A stretch of 64,000 nucleotides of DNA, from assembly GCF_900167055.1 (NCBI RefSeq), contig NZ_FUXP01000007.1, positions 1 to 64,000 of the forward strand, given 5' to 3'. The DNA is from Lysobacter spongiicola DSM 21749. GTDB taxonomy: Bacteria > Pseudomonadota > Gammaproteobacteria > Xanthomonadales > Xanthomonadaceae. Numbering within the stretch: position 1 is the first letter of the stretch; the number at the start of each line of letters is the position of its first letter. A program made the position numbers and the translations under genes. Shown here one piece after another: positions 28,724-40,448 of this stretch. The notes beneath the pieces are model-generated. The model was not told where the DNA came from. It worked only from the letters and a program-made list of their open reading frames with translations, and searched no databases.

Positions 28724-31314
28724 AGGGGGAGGGCATCGCCGGTTGAGGAGGGCGGCACCGGGCGGTATTGCGCCAGCAGCTGGTCGGGCAGCAGGGCGCG
28801 GTCGAACAGGAAGCCCTGGCCGATCCCGACGCCCAGGCCGACGAGAAACTCGCGTTGCGCCTCGGTTTCCACGCCCTCGGCGACCAGCCCGAGGCCAAGG
28901 CTGCGGGAGATCCCGACCACCGCCTCGCAGACGGCAACGTCGGAGGCGTTGTCCGGTACGCCCTGCACGAACAGCTGGCTCAGCTTGAGCCCGTGGATCG
29001 GCAGCCGGCGCAGGTAGTTCAGAGCGCTGTAGCCCTCGCCGAAGTCGTCGATGCTCAGGTGCACGCCCAGCTCGCGCAGGGCGGCGAAGGTGCGCACGGT
29101 CTCGGGATCGTCCTCGATCAGTACCCGCTCGGTGAATTCCAGCTCGAGCGCGGTCCCCGGCAGGCCTGTCTCGGCCAACGCGGCACGCACCCGTTCGACC
29201 AGGTCCTCGCCGATGAACTGCCGGTAGGACACGTTGACCGCCATGCGATCCACCATCAACCCGCGGTCGCGCCAGTCCCGCAGCTGCATGCACGCATTGC
29301 GCAGGACCCAACTGCCGATGCGGATGATATCGCCGGTGGTCTCTGCGTGGCTGATGAACTGTCCCGGGTCGATGTCGCCGAGGTTGGGGTTGTTCCAGCG
29401 GATCAGTGCCTCCACTGCCACCAGACGGCCGGAGGTGAGTTCGACCTGCGGCTGGTAGGCGAGGTGGAACTCTTCGTTCTCGACCGCACGGCGCAGGTGC
29501 GTCTCCAGTTGCAGGCGATCCTGTTGCCGCGCCGCCAGCTCGGCGGTGAACGCCTGCCAGCTGTTGCGGCCGCGTCGCTTGCTGTCGTACATCGCCACGT
29601 CCGCGCTCTGCACCAGCTGCCCGGCGCTGGTGCCGTCGACGGGCGAACAGGCGACGCCGATGCTGGCGGTGATGGCGAACTCCTCCCCATCCATCCGGAA
29701 GCTGTCGCCGAAGATCGCCAGGATCGCCTCGGCCAGGCGGGACGGACGGCCGGCATCGTCGCCAGTGGAACAGGCCACCAGGAACTCGTCGCCACCGAAC
29801 CGGGCGATCAGGCCTTCGCTGCCCACGGCACGCCGGATCCGGTGCGCCGCCGATGCCAGCAGCCGGTCTCCCGCCGAATGGCCGAGTACGTCGTTGACGA
29901 TCTTGAAACGGTCCAGATCGATGTACAGCACTGCCAGGTGCGCCAGCGAGGGCTCCTGCAGGCGTGCCTCGATCTCGAAGCGGATCGCGTCGCGGTTGAG
30001 CAGGCCGGTCAGCGGGTCGGTGCGTGCCTGGATGCGCAGGATCTCCTCGCCCTGCTTGCGCTCGGTGATGTCCTGCAGGGTGCCGGTAAGGCGCGCGCTG
30101 AGCGGGCCACCGGCGTCCGCCTCGCCGATGATCCGGGCCCAGAACGGCGCGCCGCCCTGGCGAAATCCCTGGACGTCGAGCTCCAGGCCCTCGCCAGTGG
30201 CGGCGGCATGCTCCAGTGCCTCGCGCAGGCGTCGGCGGTCGGGCTCGACCAGGCAGCCGTGGAGTTCGCCGAGCGTGGTGGGCGGAGTGGTGCGGCCGAG
30301 GATGCGGCAGGCCTCCAGGGTCAGGTAGAGCTGGTCGCGGCCGGTGTCCCATTCCCAGCCACCGATGTGCGCGAGTGCCTGGGCACGGTCGAACAGCGCA
30401 CTGTCGCGCTTGAGCTCGGTCACGTCGGAGTACATCGACAGCACCTGGTGCGGCGTCGCGTGCCCCGGCAGGAATTCGGGCATCGCCGTGACCGACAGCC
30501 AGGCGAGCGTCCGCCGGCGGCGGTGGAAATAGCCCAGCACCGTGGCTTCCACGGCACGCCCGGTATGGACGGCGCGGGCGGCAGGCTGTTCGGGCGCTGT
30601 CAGCTCGCGGCCATTTTCGTCCACCACCGTCCACTGTTCCGCGGCCAGGGCCTGTGCGGCCGGTTCGCCGGGATCGATTCCGAACAGGCGCATCGCCGCT
30701 GCGTTGACGTGCGTGATGTCTCCGCTGGCATCCCGCACCAGGACGGCCGTGTCGATGGTTTCCATCAGCAGGCGATAGCGCTTCTCGGCGTTTCGGCGAC
30801 CGCTGAGGTCACGGGCTACGGCGACGATACAGTCGCGGCCCTCGTGGTGGAGCGGCGCCGAATGCACCTCGACCGGGAAGCGGGTGCCGTCGGCCCGCAT
30901 GTTGTTGACCTCGATCACATAGGACCGGCCGCGGTTGAGCGTCTCCCAGACCGGCGCCAGGTGGTCGTCCGGCAGGTCCGGGTTGAGCACGTGGATGGGC
31001 TTTCCGATGATCTCTTCGCGCGTGCGCTGGTAAGCGGCCAGGCCTGCCCGGTTGAGGTCGAGCACGGTGCCGTCATGGTCGAGGATGCTGACCGGATCGG
31101 GCACGGCGTCGAACAGGGCGTGGTAGCGCAGCCGCGCCGATTCGGCATCGTCCCGGGCGGCTTCCAGTGCGGCCCGCGCCTGCCCGAGCAGCGCGTGCAT
31201 GCCTGCCGGAAGATCCTTGCGGAGGCAGGCTTCCTCCAGTGCCGCGAGCGCCGTCGTTGCATCCGTCCCGTCGGGGGGTGGAGGCACGCCGGGCACTGGC
31301 GGCCGGCCGGTCAT
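28720..31314 (-). CDS. PAS-GGDEF-EAL c-di-GMP turnover protein
   Basis: An 864-residue cytoplasmic protein without membrane segments. Three PAS domains (about 63-175, 180-295, 305-420), a GGDEF domain (about 425-590) with intact RFGGDEF but no RxxD I-site, and an EAL domain (about 600-850). EAL residues seen: VEALIRW, NVSYRQF, LEFTERVLIEDD, DDFGEGYSAL, AEGVET and QGFLF; the usual KID motif is KLS. Both activities are possible. The ATG overlaps the liuE stop by 4 bases, making it the last gene of a leucine catabolic operon. Its stop codon lies in a REP. Confidence 0.92.
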   Translation of the reverse strand: MTGRPPVPGVPPPPDGTDATTALAALEEACLRKDLPAGMHALLGQARAALEAARDDAESARLRYHALFDAVPDPVSILDHDGTVLDLNRAGLAAYQRTREEIIGKPIHVLNPDLPDDHLAPVWETLNRGRSYVIEVNNMRADGTRFPVEVHSAPLHHEGRDCIVAVARDLSGRRNAEKRYRLLMETIDTAVLVRDASGDITHVNAAAMRLFGIDPGEPAAQALAAEQWTVVDENGRELTAPEQPAARAVHTGRAVEATVLGYFHRRRRTLAWLSVTAMPEFLPGHATPHQVLSMYSDVTELKRDSALFDRAQALAHIGGWEWDTGRDQLYLTLEACRILGRTTPPTTLGELHGCLVEPDRRRLREALEHAAATGEGLELDVQGFRQGGAPFWARIIGEADAGGPLSARLTGTLQDITERKQGEEILRIQARTDPLTGLLNRDAIRFEIEARLQEPSLAHLAVLYIDLDRFKIVNDVLGHSAGDRLLASAAHRIRRAVGSEGLIARFGGDEFLVACSTGDDAGRPSRLAEAILAIFGDSFRMDGEEFAITASIGVACSPVDGTSAGQLVQSADVAMYDSKRRGRNSWQAFTAELAARQQDRLQLETHLRRAVENEEFHLAYQPQVELTSGRLVAVEALIRWNNPNLGDIDPGQFISHAETTGDIIRIGSWVLRNACMQLRDWRDRGLMVDRMAVNVSYRQFIGEDLVERVRAALAETGLPGTALELEFTERVLIEDDPETVRTFAALRELGVHLSIDDFGEGYSALNYLRRLPIHGLKLSQLFVQGVPDNASDVAVCEAVVGISRSLGLGLVAEGVETEAQREFLVGLGVGIGQGFLFDRALLPDQLLAQYRPVPPSSTGDALPL

Positions 31315-32200
31315 GACACCGCCAGCGCCTTCCCGGCACGGCTGCCGGTCTCGCGTCCGAGCAGGCCGGCGAGCCAGCGCCCGGTCGCGGCAAGTTCCGC
31401 CAGGTCGATGCCGGTCGTCATCCCCATCCCATGCAGCATGTAGACAACGTCCTCGCTGGCGACGTTGCCGCTGGCGCCGCGTGCATAAGGGCAGCCACCG
31501 GCGCCGGCAACCGAGGAGTCCACCACCCGCACGCCGATCTCCAGGCAGGCGAGGATGTTCGCCAGCGCCTGTCCCCAGGTGTCGTGGAAATGCACCGCGA
31601 GCGACTGCATCGGGACCTCCGCGGCCACTGCCGCCAGCATCGCTCGCGCCTTGCCGGGTGTCCCGGTGCCGATGGTGTCGCCCAGTGACACTTCGTAGCA
31701 GCCCATTGCATGCAGTTCACGCGCAACCCGCACCACGTCGGCCAGCGGAACCTCGCCCTGGTAGGGGCAGCCGAGCACGGTGGAGACATAGCCGCGGACC
31801 CGCACGCCATCCTCGCGCGCCATGGCCATGACCGGAGCGAATCGCGCCAGGGATTCGTCGATCGAGGCGTTGATGTTCTTGCGGTTGAAGGCCTCGGAGG
31901 CGGCGCTGAAGACCGCGATCTCCTCGACGCCGACCTCCCGCGCACGCAGGTAACCCTTCTCGTTGGGCACCAGTACCGGATAGTGCACGCCCGGCTTGCG
32001 CTGAATGCCCGTGAACACTTCGGCGGCATCGGCCAGCTGCGGCACCCACTTGGGGCTGACGAAACTGGTGGCTTCGATGCTCTGCAGGCCGGTGGCCGTG
32101 AGGCGATCGATCAGCGCGATCTTGTCGGCCGTCGCGACCTGCGCCTTTTCGTTCTGCAGTCCGTCGCGCGGACCCACCTCGACGATGCGGACGTGGTCGC

Positions 32201-32204
<4 letters not shown>
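31311..32204 (-). CDS. liuE: Hydroxymethylglutaryl-CoA lyase
   Basis: A 297-residue DRE-TIM-type lyase that cleaves HMG-CoA to acetoacetate and acetyl-CoA, the last committed step of leucine degradation. The N-terminal VGPRDGLQNE has the metal and catalytic residues, HFHDTWGQAL the metal histidines, and AGAGGCPYARGASGN the active-site Cys loop. GGAG precedes the ATG by 5 bases; the start overlaps the liuD stop and the end overlaps the GGDEF-EAL gene. Confidence 0.95.
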
Positions 32205-34200
<1,996 letters not shown>

Positions 34201-34201
<1 letters not shown>

Positions 34202-34983
34202 CAGTTGCACCAGTCCGGCTTGCGCTTGTCCAGGAATGCCCCGAGGCCTTCCTGGCCCTCCGGCGATACGCGGAGCCGCGCAATCAGCGCGGCGTTGTCG
34301 TGGTCGTGGCGCGCGCCATTGGCGTGCGACGTTACCGAGCGCACCAGCGCCTTGGCCTGCGCCGACGCCACCGGCCCGGCCTTGAGCAACAGGTCGACCT
34401 GGCGTTGCACCGCTTCGTCGATGTCGCCTGGCTCCACCACTTCATGCAACAGGCCCATTTGCAGTGCCTGCGCGGCATCGAACACCTCGGCCGTGGCGAA
34501 CCATCGCCGTGCCTGTCGTGGGCCAATGGCCTGCACCACGTAGGGGGAGATCACCGCCGGCAGCAGGCCCAGGCGGCTCTCGGTCAGGCCGAACCTGGCT
34601 CCCGCCGCGCCAATGGCGATGTCGCAGCAGGCCACCAGCCCGACGCCGCCACCGAATGCGGCGCCGTGCACCCGGGCAATGGTCGGCTTGGGCAGTTCGT
34701 CCAGCACGCGCATCAGCCGGGCGAGCGCGAGCGAATCGGTGCGGTTCTCTTCCTCGCCGGCGGCGGCCATGCCGCGCATCCAGTTGAGGTCGGCGCCGGC
34801 CGAGAACGATGTGCCTTCGGCCTCCAGCACCACCACCCGCACGTCGCCGTCGCGGCCGAGCGCATCGAGCGCCCCGGTCAGTGCGGCAATCAGGGTCGGA
34901 TCAAAGGCGTTGTGCAGCTCGGGCCGGTTCATGCGCAGGCGGGCCACCGGCCCCTCGCGCAAGCTCAGAAGTGGGTGGCTCAT
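34201..34983 (-). CDS. liuC: Methylglutaconyl-CoA hydratase (enoyl-CoA hydratase family)
   Basis: A 260-residue crotonase-fold enzyme, first gene of the liuC-liuD-liuE-GGDEF operon. The oxyanion loop FSAGADLNWM and the second loop HGAAFGGGVGLVACCD are intact, and LTESRLGLLPAVISPYV carries the Glu region found in methylglutaconyl-CoA hydratases. The specific step, hydration of 3-methylglutaconyl-CoA, is inferred from operon context between the carboxylase and lyase. Confidence 0.9.
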
Positions 34984-35064
34984 CTATTCGCGGTGTCCTT
35001 GCTGCGGGGTCGATGAATGATAGCGGCCAGCACCCCCGAGGGCATCGCGCGCGGCGGCTCCACC

Positions 35065-35083
35065 AATGCGACCAATTCTCATT
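35065..35083 (+). promoter_or_regulatory. Fur-like box upstream of iron permease
   Basis: AATGCGACCAATTCTCATT is a 19-base imperfect palindrome (AATGxGA...TCxCATT) close to the Fur consensus form with AATGAGAAT/ATTCTCATT halves; the right half is essentially perfect. It lies 33 bases before the start of an FTR1-type iron permease gene, so iron-dependent repression is the likely meaning. Confidence 0.55.
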
Positions 35084-35115
35084 TGAAGTAACATCCGGCT
35101 CTTCCGCCTGCCGCG

Positions 35116-37050
35116 ATGCCCCGAATGTCCAACCTCCTGCGCTCCCTGGTGCTGTCCGCGCTGTTCCTGCTGTGCCTGCCTGCCGAGGCCAATCCCGGCG
35201 CGCAGACCGTGTGGCGCCTGCTGGATTACGTGGCCGTCGACTACCCCGAGGCCGTGCAGGGGGGCGAGGTGGTCAACCAGCTCGAGTTCGACGAGATGGT
35301 CGAGTTCTCCGCCTCGGTCCGCGAGCGCCTGGCCGCGTTGCCGGATGCCGGATCACATCCGGAGCTGATGCGCGAAGCCGAAGCACTGGAGGCGGCCATT
35401 GCCGCGAAGGGCGATCCGGCCGAGATCGGCGTGATGGCGCGTGCACTCGCCGCCGCAGTGCTGGAGGCCTATCCGGTGCCCCTGGCGCCGGATTCGGTGC
35501 CGACCCCGGCGGCGGCCGCGCCCCTGTACCAGCAGCAGTGCGCCAGCTGCCATGGTACCGAGGGCGCCGGCGACGGTCCGGCGGGCGTGGGACAGGATCC
35601 CGCACCGATCGATTTCACCGATGAGGCGCGCGCACGCGAGCGCAGCATCTTCGCCCTGTACCAGGTCATCGAACAGGGTCTGGAAGGCACCACCATGGGC
35701 AGCTATGCCCATCTGCCCGCTGACGACCGCTGGGCGCTCTCTTTCCATATCGGCCAGTACGCCTACCCGGCGGACCTTGTGGAGCCGGGCCGGCAACTGT
35801 GGGAAGGAAGCGATGAGGTTCGCGCGCTGCTGCCCGACCTCGCCACGCTCATCCATGTGACGCCCGCCACGCTGGCGGCGGAAGTCGGCGAGGATGAGGC
35901 CCGGGCCCTGACCGCCTACCTGCGTCGCCACCCGGAGGTGGTGCAGTCCGTGCAGGAACCGGCCGGCCTGCTGGCACTGGCCCGCGAACGGCTTGCGCAG
36001 GGCACCGATGCCTATGCAGCCGGGAACCAGCGCGAAGCCCGCGACCTGGTGTTGTCGGCCTACCTCGACGGGTTCGAGCCGATGGAGCCCTTGCTGGCCG
36101 CCCGCGATGCCGGGTTGATGGCGGAAATTGAAGAGGCGATGGCCGAGTTGCGGAGCCGGATCGCCGGTTCCGCCGACGTCGCCCAAGTGCAGGCGCAGGC
36201 CGACGCGGTGGATGCACTGTTCGACCGGGCCGAAGTGGCGCTGGCGCCCGACCAGGCGAGCGACGCCTCGTCCTTCATCGGCGCCTTCACCATCCTGCTG
36301 CGCGAGGGGCTCGAAGCCCTGCTGATCGTGATCGCGATGATCGCCTTCCTGCGCAAGGCCAACCGGGAAGATGCGATGCCATACGTGCACGCCGGCTGGG
36401 TCGGCGCGCTGCTCGCCGGCGTCGTGACCTGGATCGCGGCGACCTACCTGGTGAGCATCAGCGGCGCCAGCCGGGAGCTGACAGAGGGCTTCGCGGCCCT
36501 GTTTGCCGCCGTCGTGTTGCTGTTCGTGGGCATCTGGATGCATGGCAAGAGCCAGGCCGGCGCATGGCAGCGCTACATCCAGGAGAAGCTGTCACACGCC
36601 CTGAACCGGCGTTCGGCCTGGTTCCTGTTCCTGCTGTCGTTCGTGGTGGTGTATCGCGAGGTGTTCGAGACGGTGCTGTTCTACGCCGCGCTCTGGAGCC
36701 AGGGCAACGGTGGGGCGATCGTCGCGGGCGGTGGCGCCGCCGCGCTCGTGCTGGTGGTGGTGGCATGGGCGATGCTGCGTTACGCCCTGAAACTGCCGAT
36801 CGCGCGCTTCTTCGCACTCAGCTCAATCCTGATCGCGGTGCTGGCCGTGGTGCTGGCAGGCAAGGGCATCGCCGCGCTGCAGGAGGCGGGTTGGATCTCG
36901 ATGTCGATGTTCAACGGACCACGCGTGGACCTGCTCGGCCTGTATCCGACCCTGCAGAGTGTTGGCGCACAGGTGCTGGTGCTGGCCGTCATCGCCGCCG
37001 GGTTCATGTACAACCGGTTCGCCGAAGCAGGCAGGCCCGCCACGGCTTGA
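35116..37050 (+). CDS. FTR1-family iron permease fused to a cytochrome c domain
   Basis: A 644-residue membrane protein. A signal peptide (to about 25) is followed by a periplasmic part with a heme c site CASCH (C142, C145, H146) and probable axial Met in TTMGSY, then helical periplasmic region to about 385, then seven hydrophobic helices. The two FTR1 iron-transport motifs are R396-EGLE and R514-EVFE. The usual role is high-affinity iron uptake with oxidation of ferrous iron. Met4 is an alternative start. A Fur-like box lies upstream. Confidence 0.9.
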   Translation: MPRMSNLLRSLVLSALFLLCLPAEANPGAQTVWRLLDYVAVDYPEAVQGGEVVNQLEFDEMVEFSASVRERLAALPDAGSHPELMREAEALEAAIAAKGDPAEIGVMARALAAAVLEAYPVPLAPDSVPTPAAAAPLYQQQCASCHGTEGAGDGPAGVGQDPAPIDFTDEARARERSIFALYQVIEQGLEGTTMGSYAHLPADDRWALSFHIGQYAYPADLVEPGRQLWEGSDEVRALLPDLATLIHVTPATLAAEVGEDEARALTAYLRRHPEVVQSVQEPAGLLALARERLAQGTDAYAAGNQREARDLVLSAYLDGFEPMEPLLAARDAGLMAEIEEAMAELRSRIAGSADVAQVQAQADAVDALFDRAEVALAPDQASDASSFIGAFTILLREGLEALLIVIAMIAFLRKANREDAMPYVHAGWVGALLAGVVTWIAATYLVSISGASRELTEGFAALFAAVVLLFVGIWMHGKSQAGAWQRYIQEKLSHALNRRSAWFLFLLSFVVVYREVFETVLFYAALWSQGNGGAIVAGGGAAALVLVVVAWAMLRYALKLPIARFFALSSILIAVLAVVLAGKGIAALQEAGWISMSMFNGPRVDLLGLYPTLQSVGAQVLVLAVIAAGFMYNRFAEAGRPATA

Positions 37051-37125
37051 GGAAGGTGGGCGGGCGGCGCAGTGGCGTCGCCCACCCGTACACGTCCCTT
37101 CACGAGGTGGGCGACGGGTCGCGAC

Positions 37126-37485
37126 TCAGTGGCGGCCTCGCCGCCCCCTGGAGGCGGCCTTGCTGGCCAGCACTTCGAGGGTGAAAGTCCGCTCCTCGCC
37201 GGGATGGAGTGCGCCGACCCCGACTACCTGCCGGTTGATCTCCCGACCGCGCTCGTCGCGGATCGACAGCACCATCGAGTACTCGTAGGCCGCGTCGCCG
37301 GGGGCGGGGATGGTGCCTTCCACCCGCAGCGGTGAGAACGTCTCGGCCTTGACCGCGTTCGCCTCGGCGTCGAAACGCAGGTGGCCCCGGCACTGCGGAC
37401 AGACGCTGGCGCTTTCCAGGATCGTCGTCCGGCAGTGGGGGCAGGTGCGTGTCGCGCCCGCGGTGCCCGGGCGCGGACCATTCAT
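37126..37485 (-). CDS. Zinc-ribbon protein of unknown function, partner of bactofilin
   Basis: A 119-residue protein. Two CxxC pairs (CPHC, CPQC) form a zinc ribbon at about residues 15-35; the remainder looks beta-rich (LRVEGTIPAPGDAAYEYSMVLSIRDE) and ends in a basic tail (RGRRGRH). The start overlaps the bactofilin stop by 4 bases, so the two are co-translated. No family was recognised for the C-terminal domain. Confidence 0.75.
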   Translation of the reverse strand: MNGPRPGTAGATRTCPHCRTTILESASVCPQCRGHLRFDAEANAVKAETFSPLRVEGTIPAPGDAAYEYSMVLSIRDERGREINRQVVGVGALHPGEERTFTLEVLASKAASRGRRGRH

Positions 37486-38042
37486 GCGTCAGCGTCGGGC
37501 TTGGTGCCGGAGCGGCCCTTGTCGCCGCGGCCGGCGGGCGCGTCCTTGTCGCTCCAGCCGAAGTCGACCTGGCCGCGCATGCGTGCACCGGACGCCACCG
37601 TCAGCACGCCGGCCTTGACGTCGCCGGTGAGGGCGCCGGACTCCAGCAACTCGACCCGCTGGGCCGACTCGATGTTCCCCTCCAGCTCACCGGCCACGAT
37701 GACCTTGTGTGCACGCACGCCACCAGATAGGCGCGCCCCGGTTTCGATGGTCAGGTTGCCCTGCACGTTGACGTCGCCGTTGAAGCGGCCGGCGATGCGG
37801 ACATGCCCGGTACCTTCGATCTTGCCTTCGATGGTGAGGTCGGCGGCGATCACCGATTCCTTCAGCGGTGCTTCGGCGGCGCGGCTGCCGCTGCTCGCGG
37901 AGGGCGAGGGCGAAGACGGGACTTCGCGGACCGGCGCCGGATCGAAGCTCGCCGGCTTGGGAGCGTTGTCCGTTTCGGAGGAGGGCGCAGGATTGGGCGC
38001 GGTAGCAGGCTTGGCGGGGGTGGAGTCTTTCCAGATGGCCAT
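37482..38042 (-). CDS. Bactofilin
   Basis: A 186-residue polymerising cytoskeletal protein. A Pro/Ser-rich disordered N-terminus (about 1-60) precedes the right-handed beta-helix of the bactofilin domain (about 65-165), visible as repeating hydrophobic-Gly turns: VIAADLTIEGKIEGTG, VRIAGRFNGDVNVQGN, VIVAGELEGNIESAQ, VELLESGALTGDVKAG. The C-terminus is charged. The ATG at 38042 (MAIWKDS) is preferred to a TTG nine codons earlier. Confidence 0.9.
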   Translation of the reverse strand: MAIWKDSTPAKPATAPNPAPSSETDNAPKPASFDPAPVREVPSSPSPSASSGSRAAEAPLKESVIAADLTIEGKIEGTGHVRIAGRFNGDVNVQGNLTIETGARLSGGVRAHKVIVAGELEGNIESAQRVELLESGALTGDVKAGVLTVASGARMRGQVDFGWSDKDAPAGRGDKGRSGTKPDADA

Positions 38043-38193
38043 CGACAGGATCCGTATGGGTGGATGCAAGGGATCCCGAACTTAGCACCTGCTTCACAGC
38101 GTCATCATGTGACCAACTACGTCAGGACACCGCAGCTTCAGGAAACGGTCAGGAATCTTCCCCAAAGCCGTGATGGCCGTCTCGCCGTGGCTC

Positions 38194-39804
38194 CTACATC
38201 CGGAACACGCCGAACTTCGTACGCGGATCGATCGGCGCGTTGAGCGACGCCGACAGCCCCAGCCCGAGCACCCGCCGCGTGTCGGCGGGATCGATGATGC
38301 CGTCGTCCCACAGCCGCGCGGTGGCGTAGTAGGGGTTCCCCTGGGTCTCGTACTGGTCGCGGATCGGGGACTTGAAGGCCTCTTCGTCTTCGTGGCTCCA
38401 TTCGCCGCCGCGGGCCTCGATGCCGTCACGCCGGACGGTCGCGAGCACGCTGGCCGCCTGCTCGCCGCCCATCACGCTGATGCGCGCGTTCGGCCACATC
38501 CACAGGAAGCGGGCACCGTAGGCACGGCCACACATGGCGTAGTTGCCGGCGCCGAAGCTGCCGCCGATCACCACTGTGAATTTGGGCACGTGCGAACAGG
38601 CCACCGCGGTCACCATCTTGGCCCCGTCCTTGGCGATACCGGCCTGCTCGTACTTCTTGCCGACCATGAAGCCGGTGATGTTCTGCAGGAACACCAGCGG
38701 GATGCCGCGCTGGTTGCACAGCTCGATGAAGTGGGCGCCTTTCAGTGCACTCTCCGCGAACAGGATGCCGTTGTTGGCGACGATCCCGACCGGGTAGCCG
38801 TGCAGGTGGGCGAAGCCGGTCACGAGTGTCTTGCCGTAGCGCGCCTTGAACTCCTGGAACTCGCTGCCGTCGACGATACGGGCGATGACCTCGCGGATGT
38901 CGAACGGGCGGCGGGTGTCCTTCGGGACGATGCCGTACAGCTCCTGCGCGGCGAACAGCGGTTCGCGCGCCGGGCGCACGGCTACGGGCAGCGTCTTCTC
39001 TCGGTTGAGGGTGCTCACGATGTCCCGCGCGATCTGCAGCGCATGGCGGTCGTCCTCGGCAAAGTGGTCGGCGACGCCGGAGATGCTCGTGTGCACTTCG
39101 GCACCGCCCAGCGTCTCGGCATCCACCACCTCGCCGGTGGCGGCCTTCACCAGCGGCGGGCCGCCGAGGAAGATCGTGCCCTGTTCCTTGACGATCACCG
39201 ATTCGTCGCACATCGCCGGGACGTAGGCGCCGCCCGCGGTGCAGCTGCCCATCACCACCGCGACCTGCGGGATGTTTTCCGCGCTCATGCGGGCCTGGTT
39301 GTAGAAGATGCGCCCGAAATGCTCCTTGTCGGGGAATACCTCGTCCTGCAGCGGCAGGAACGCGCCACCGGAGTCGACCAGGTACACGCACGGCAGGTTG
39401 TTCTCGCGTGCCACTTCCTGGGCGCGGAGGTGCTTCTTCACCGTCATCGGGAAATAGGTGCCGCCCTTGACCGTGGCGTCGTTGGCGACGACCACCACTT
39501 CCTGCCCCATGACGCGCCCGATGCCGCAGACCATGCCGGCCGCGGGGGCTGCATCGTCGTACATGCCTTCAGCGGCCAGCGGCGCGATTTCGAGGAAGGG
39601 CGAGCCGGGGTCGAGCAGGGCGGTGACGCGGTCACGGGGCAGCAGCTTTCCACGCGCGGTGTGCTTGTCCCGCGCCTTTTCGCCGCCGCCGGCTGCCGCA
39701 CGTGCCAGCCGTGCATCCAGTTCCTCGACCAGCGCACGGTGGTAGGCGGCGTTGTCCTTGAAGTCGCGCGAGGCTGGGTCGAGTGCGGAGCTCAGTACGG
39801 GCAT
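38194..39804 (-). CDS. liuB: 3-Methylcrotonyl-CoA carboxylase beta (carboxyltransferase) subunit
   Basis: A 536-residue carboxyltransferase that moves CO2 from biotin on LiuD to 3-methylcrotonyl-CoA. The crotonase-like N- and C-domains are complete: [54 protein letters not shown] and, in the C-half, [30 protein letters not shown] at 39804 is the likely start; 30 more in-frame residues upstream are uncharacteristic. It stands alone, separated from liuCDE by the iron permease and bactofilin genes. Confidence 0.95.
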   Translation of the reverse strand: MPVLSSALDPASRDFKDNAAYHRALVEELDARLARAAAGGGEKARDKHTARGKLLPRDRVTALLDPGSPFLEIAPLAAEGMYDDAAPAAGMVCGIGRVMGQEVVVVANDATVKGGTYFPMTVKKHLRAQEVARENNLPCVYLVDSGGAFLPLQDEVFPDKEHFGRIFYNQARMSAENIPQVAVVMGSCTAGGAYVPAMCDESVIVKEQGTIFLGGPPLVKAATGEVVDAETLGGAEVHTSISGVADHFAEDDRHALQIARDIVSTLNREKTLPVAVRPAREPLFAAQELYGIVPKDTRRPFDIREVIARIVDGSEFQEFKARYGKTLVTGFAHLHGYPVGIVANNGILFAESALKGAHFIELCNQRGIPLVFLQNITGFMVGKKYEQAGIAKDGAKMVTAVACSHVPKFTVVIGGSFGAGNYAMCGRAYGARFLWMWPNARISVMGGEQAASVLATVRRDGIEARGGEWSHEDEEAFKSPIRDQYETQGNPYYATARLWDDGIIDPADTRRVLGLGLSASLNAPIDPRTKFGVFRM

Positions 39805-39852
39805 GGAAGCGTCGGCCGGGTGGTGAGGGGCGCCACAGGATAACCGCAGCCC

Positions 39853-39882
39853 CAAAAAAACAGGACCCGCAAGCGGGTCCCG
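39853..39882 (-). terminator. Rho-independent terminator
   Basis: On the reverse strand GGGACCCGC-TT-GCGGGTCC is followed by TGTTTTTTTGG. It lies just after the Ala-rich lipoprotein gene that ends at 39910. Confidence 0.85.
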
Positions 39883-39909
39883 TCGGTACGGCAAGCTTGG
39901 GACTGAAGG

Positions 39910-40287
39910 TCAGTCGTTGGCTTCTTCGATAGCCTCGGCCTCGGCCTCGTTCTGCTCTTCGCGCATTTCCGCGGAGACGTTGTCGGCGCCGTCGGCGATG
40001 TTCTCGGCCGCGTTCGCCTTGCCTTCCTCGTACGCGCGCTGCATCGGGTCGGTGGCTTCGTCTACCGCGGCAGCGGCGGAACCCACGGCGGCGGCGGTGC
40101 CTGCGGCAGCGGCTTCAGCGCCGGCAGCGGCGGCGTCGCCAGCGGACTCGGCGGCGGCGGCGGCCTGGTCACCGGCCACTTCGGCCTGCATCTCGGCTTC
40201 GCTGGCTTCCTGGTCGGCGGTGGGGGAGTTGCAGGCGGCCAGGGCAAAGGCGCTGGCGGCGAGAAGGATCGAAAGCTTGTTGTTCAT
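39910..40287 (-). CDS. Small alanine-rich lipoprotein (copy 1)
   Basis: A 125-residue lipoprotein with lipobox LAAC (Cys19) after MNNKLSILLAASAFALA. The mature part is extremely Ala/Glu-rich (AAAAAESAGDAAAAGAEAA) and predicted to be one long helix or coiled coil, ending in EEQNEAEAEAIEEAND. AGGAG precedes the ATG by about 7 bases. It has its own terminator and a paralogue immediately upstream of equal length. Possibly an Lpp-like envelope spacer, but function is unknown. Confidence 0.8.
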   Translation of the reverse strand: MNNKLSILLAASAFALAACNSPTADQEASEAEMQAEVAGDQAAAAAESAGDAAAAGAEAAAAGTAAAVGSAAAAVDEATDPMQRAYEEGKANAAENIADGADNVSAEMREEQNEAEAEAIEEAND

Positions 40288-40391
40288 TGAAAGCTCCTGG
40301 GTTGTCGGCAGTGGAACTGCATTGGGTCGCCGGTTCTGCCGGCGGGCGCACTATTGACGGTCCGCCCGTAAAGCAATGTGAAGACGACACC

Positions 40392-40427
40392 AAAGAAAAG
40401 GCCGCCAGGTTGCCCTGGCGGCCTTCT
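40392..40427 (-). terminator. Rho-independent terminator
   Basis: On the reverse strand the 12-bp stem AAGGCCGCCAGG-GCAA-CCTGGCGGCCTT is followed by TTCTTTGG. It terminates the second lipoprotein gene (ending 40449). Confidence 0.88.
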
Positions 40428-40448
40428 TGTCACAGCAACGCGGCGATA

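Noticed and set aside
28768-31443. 891-codon forward reading frame opposite the GGDEF-EAL gene
   Set aside because: Antisense shadow; low-complexity composition, no start signal, and the reverse strand encodes complete PAS, GGDEF and EAL motifs.
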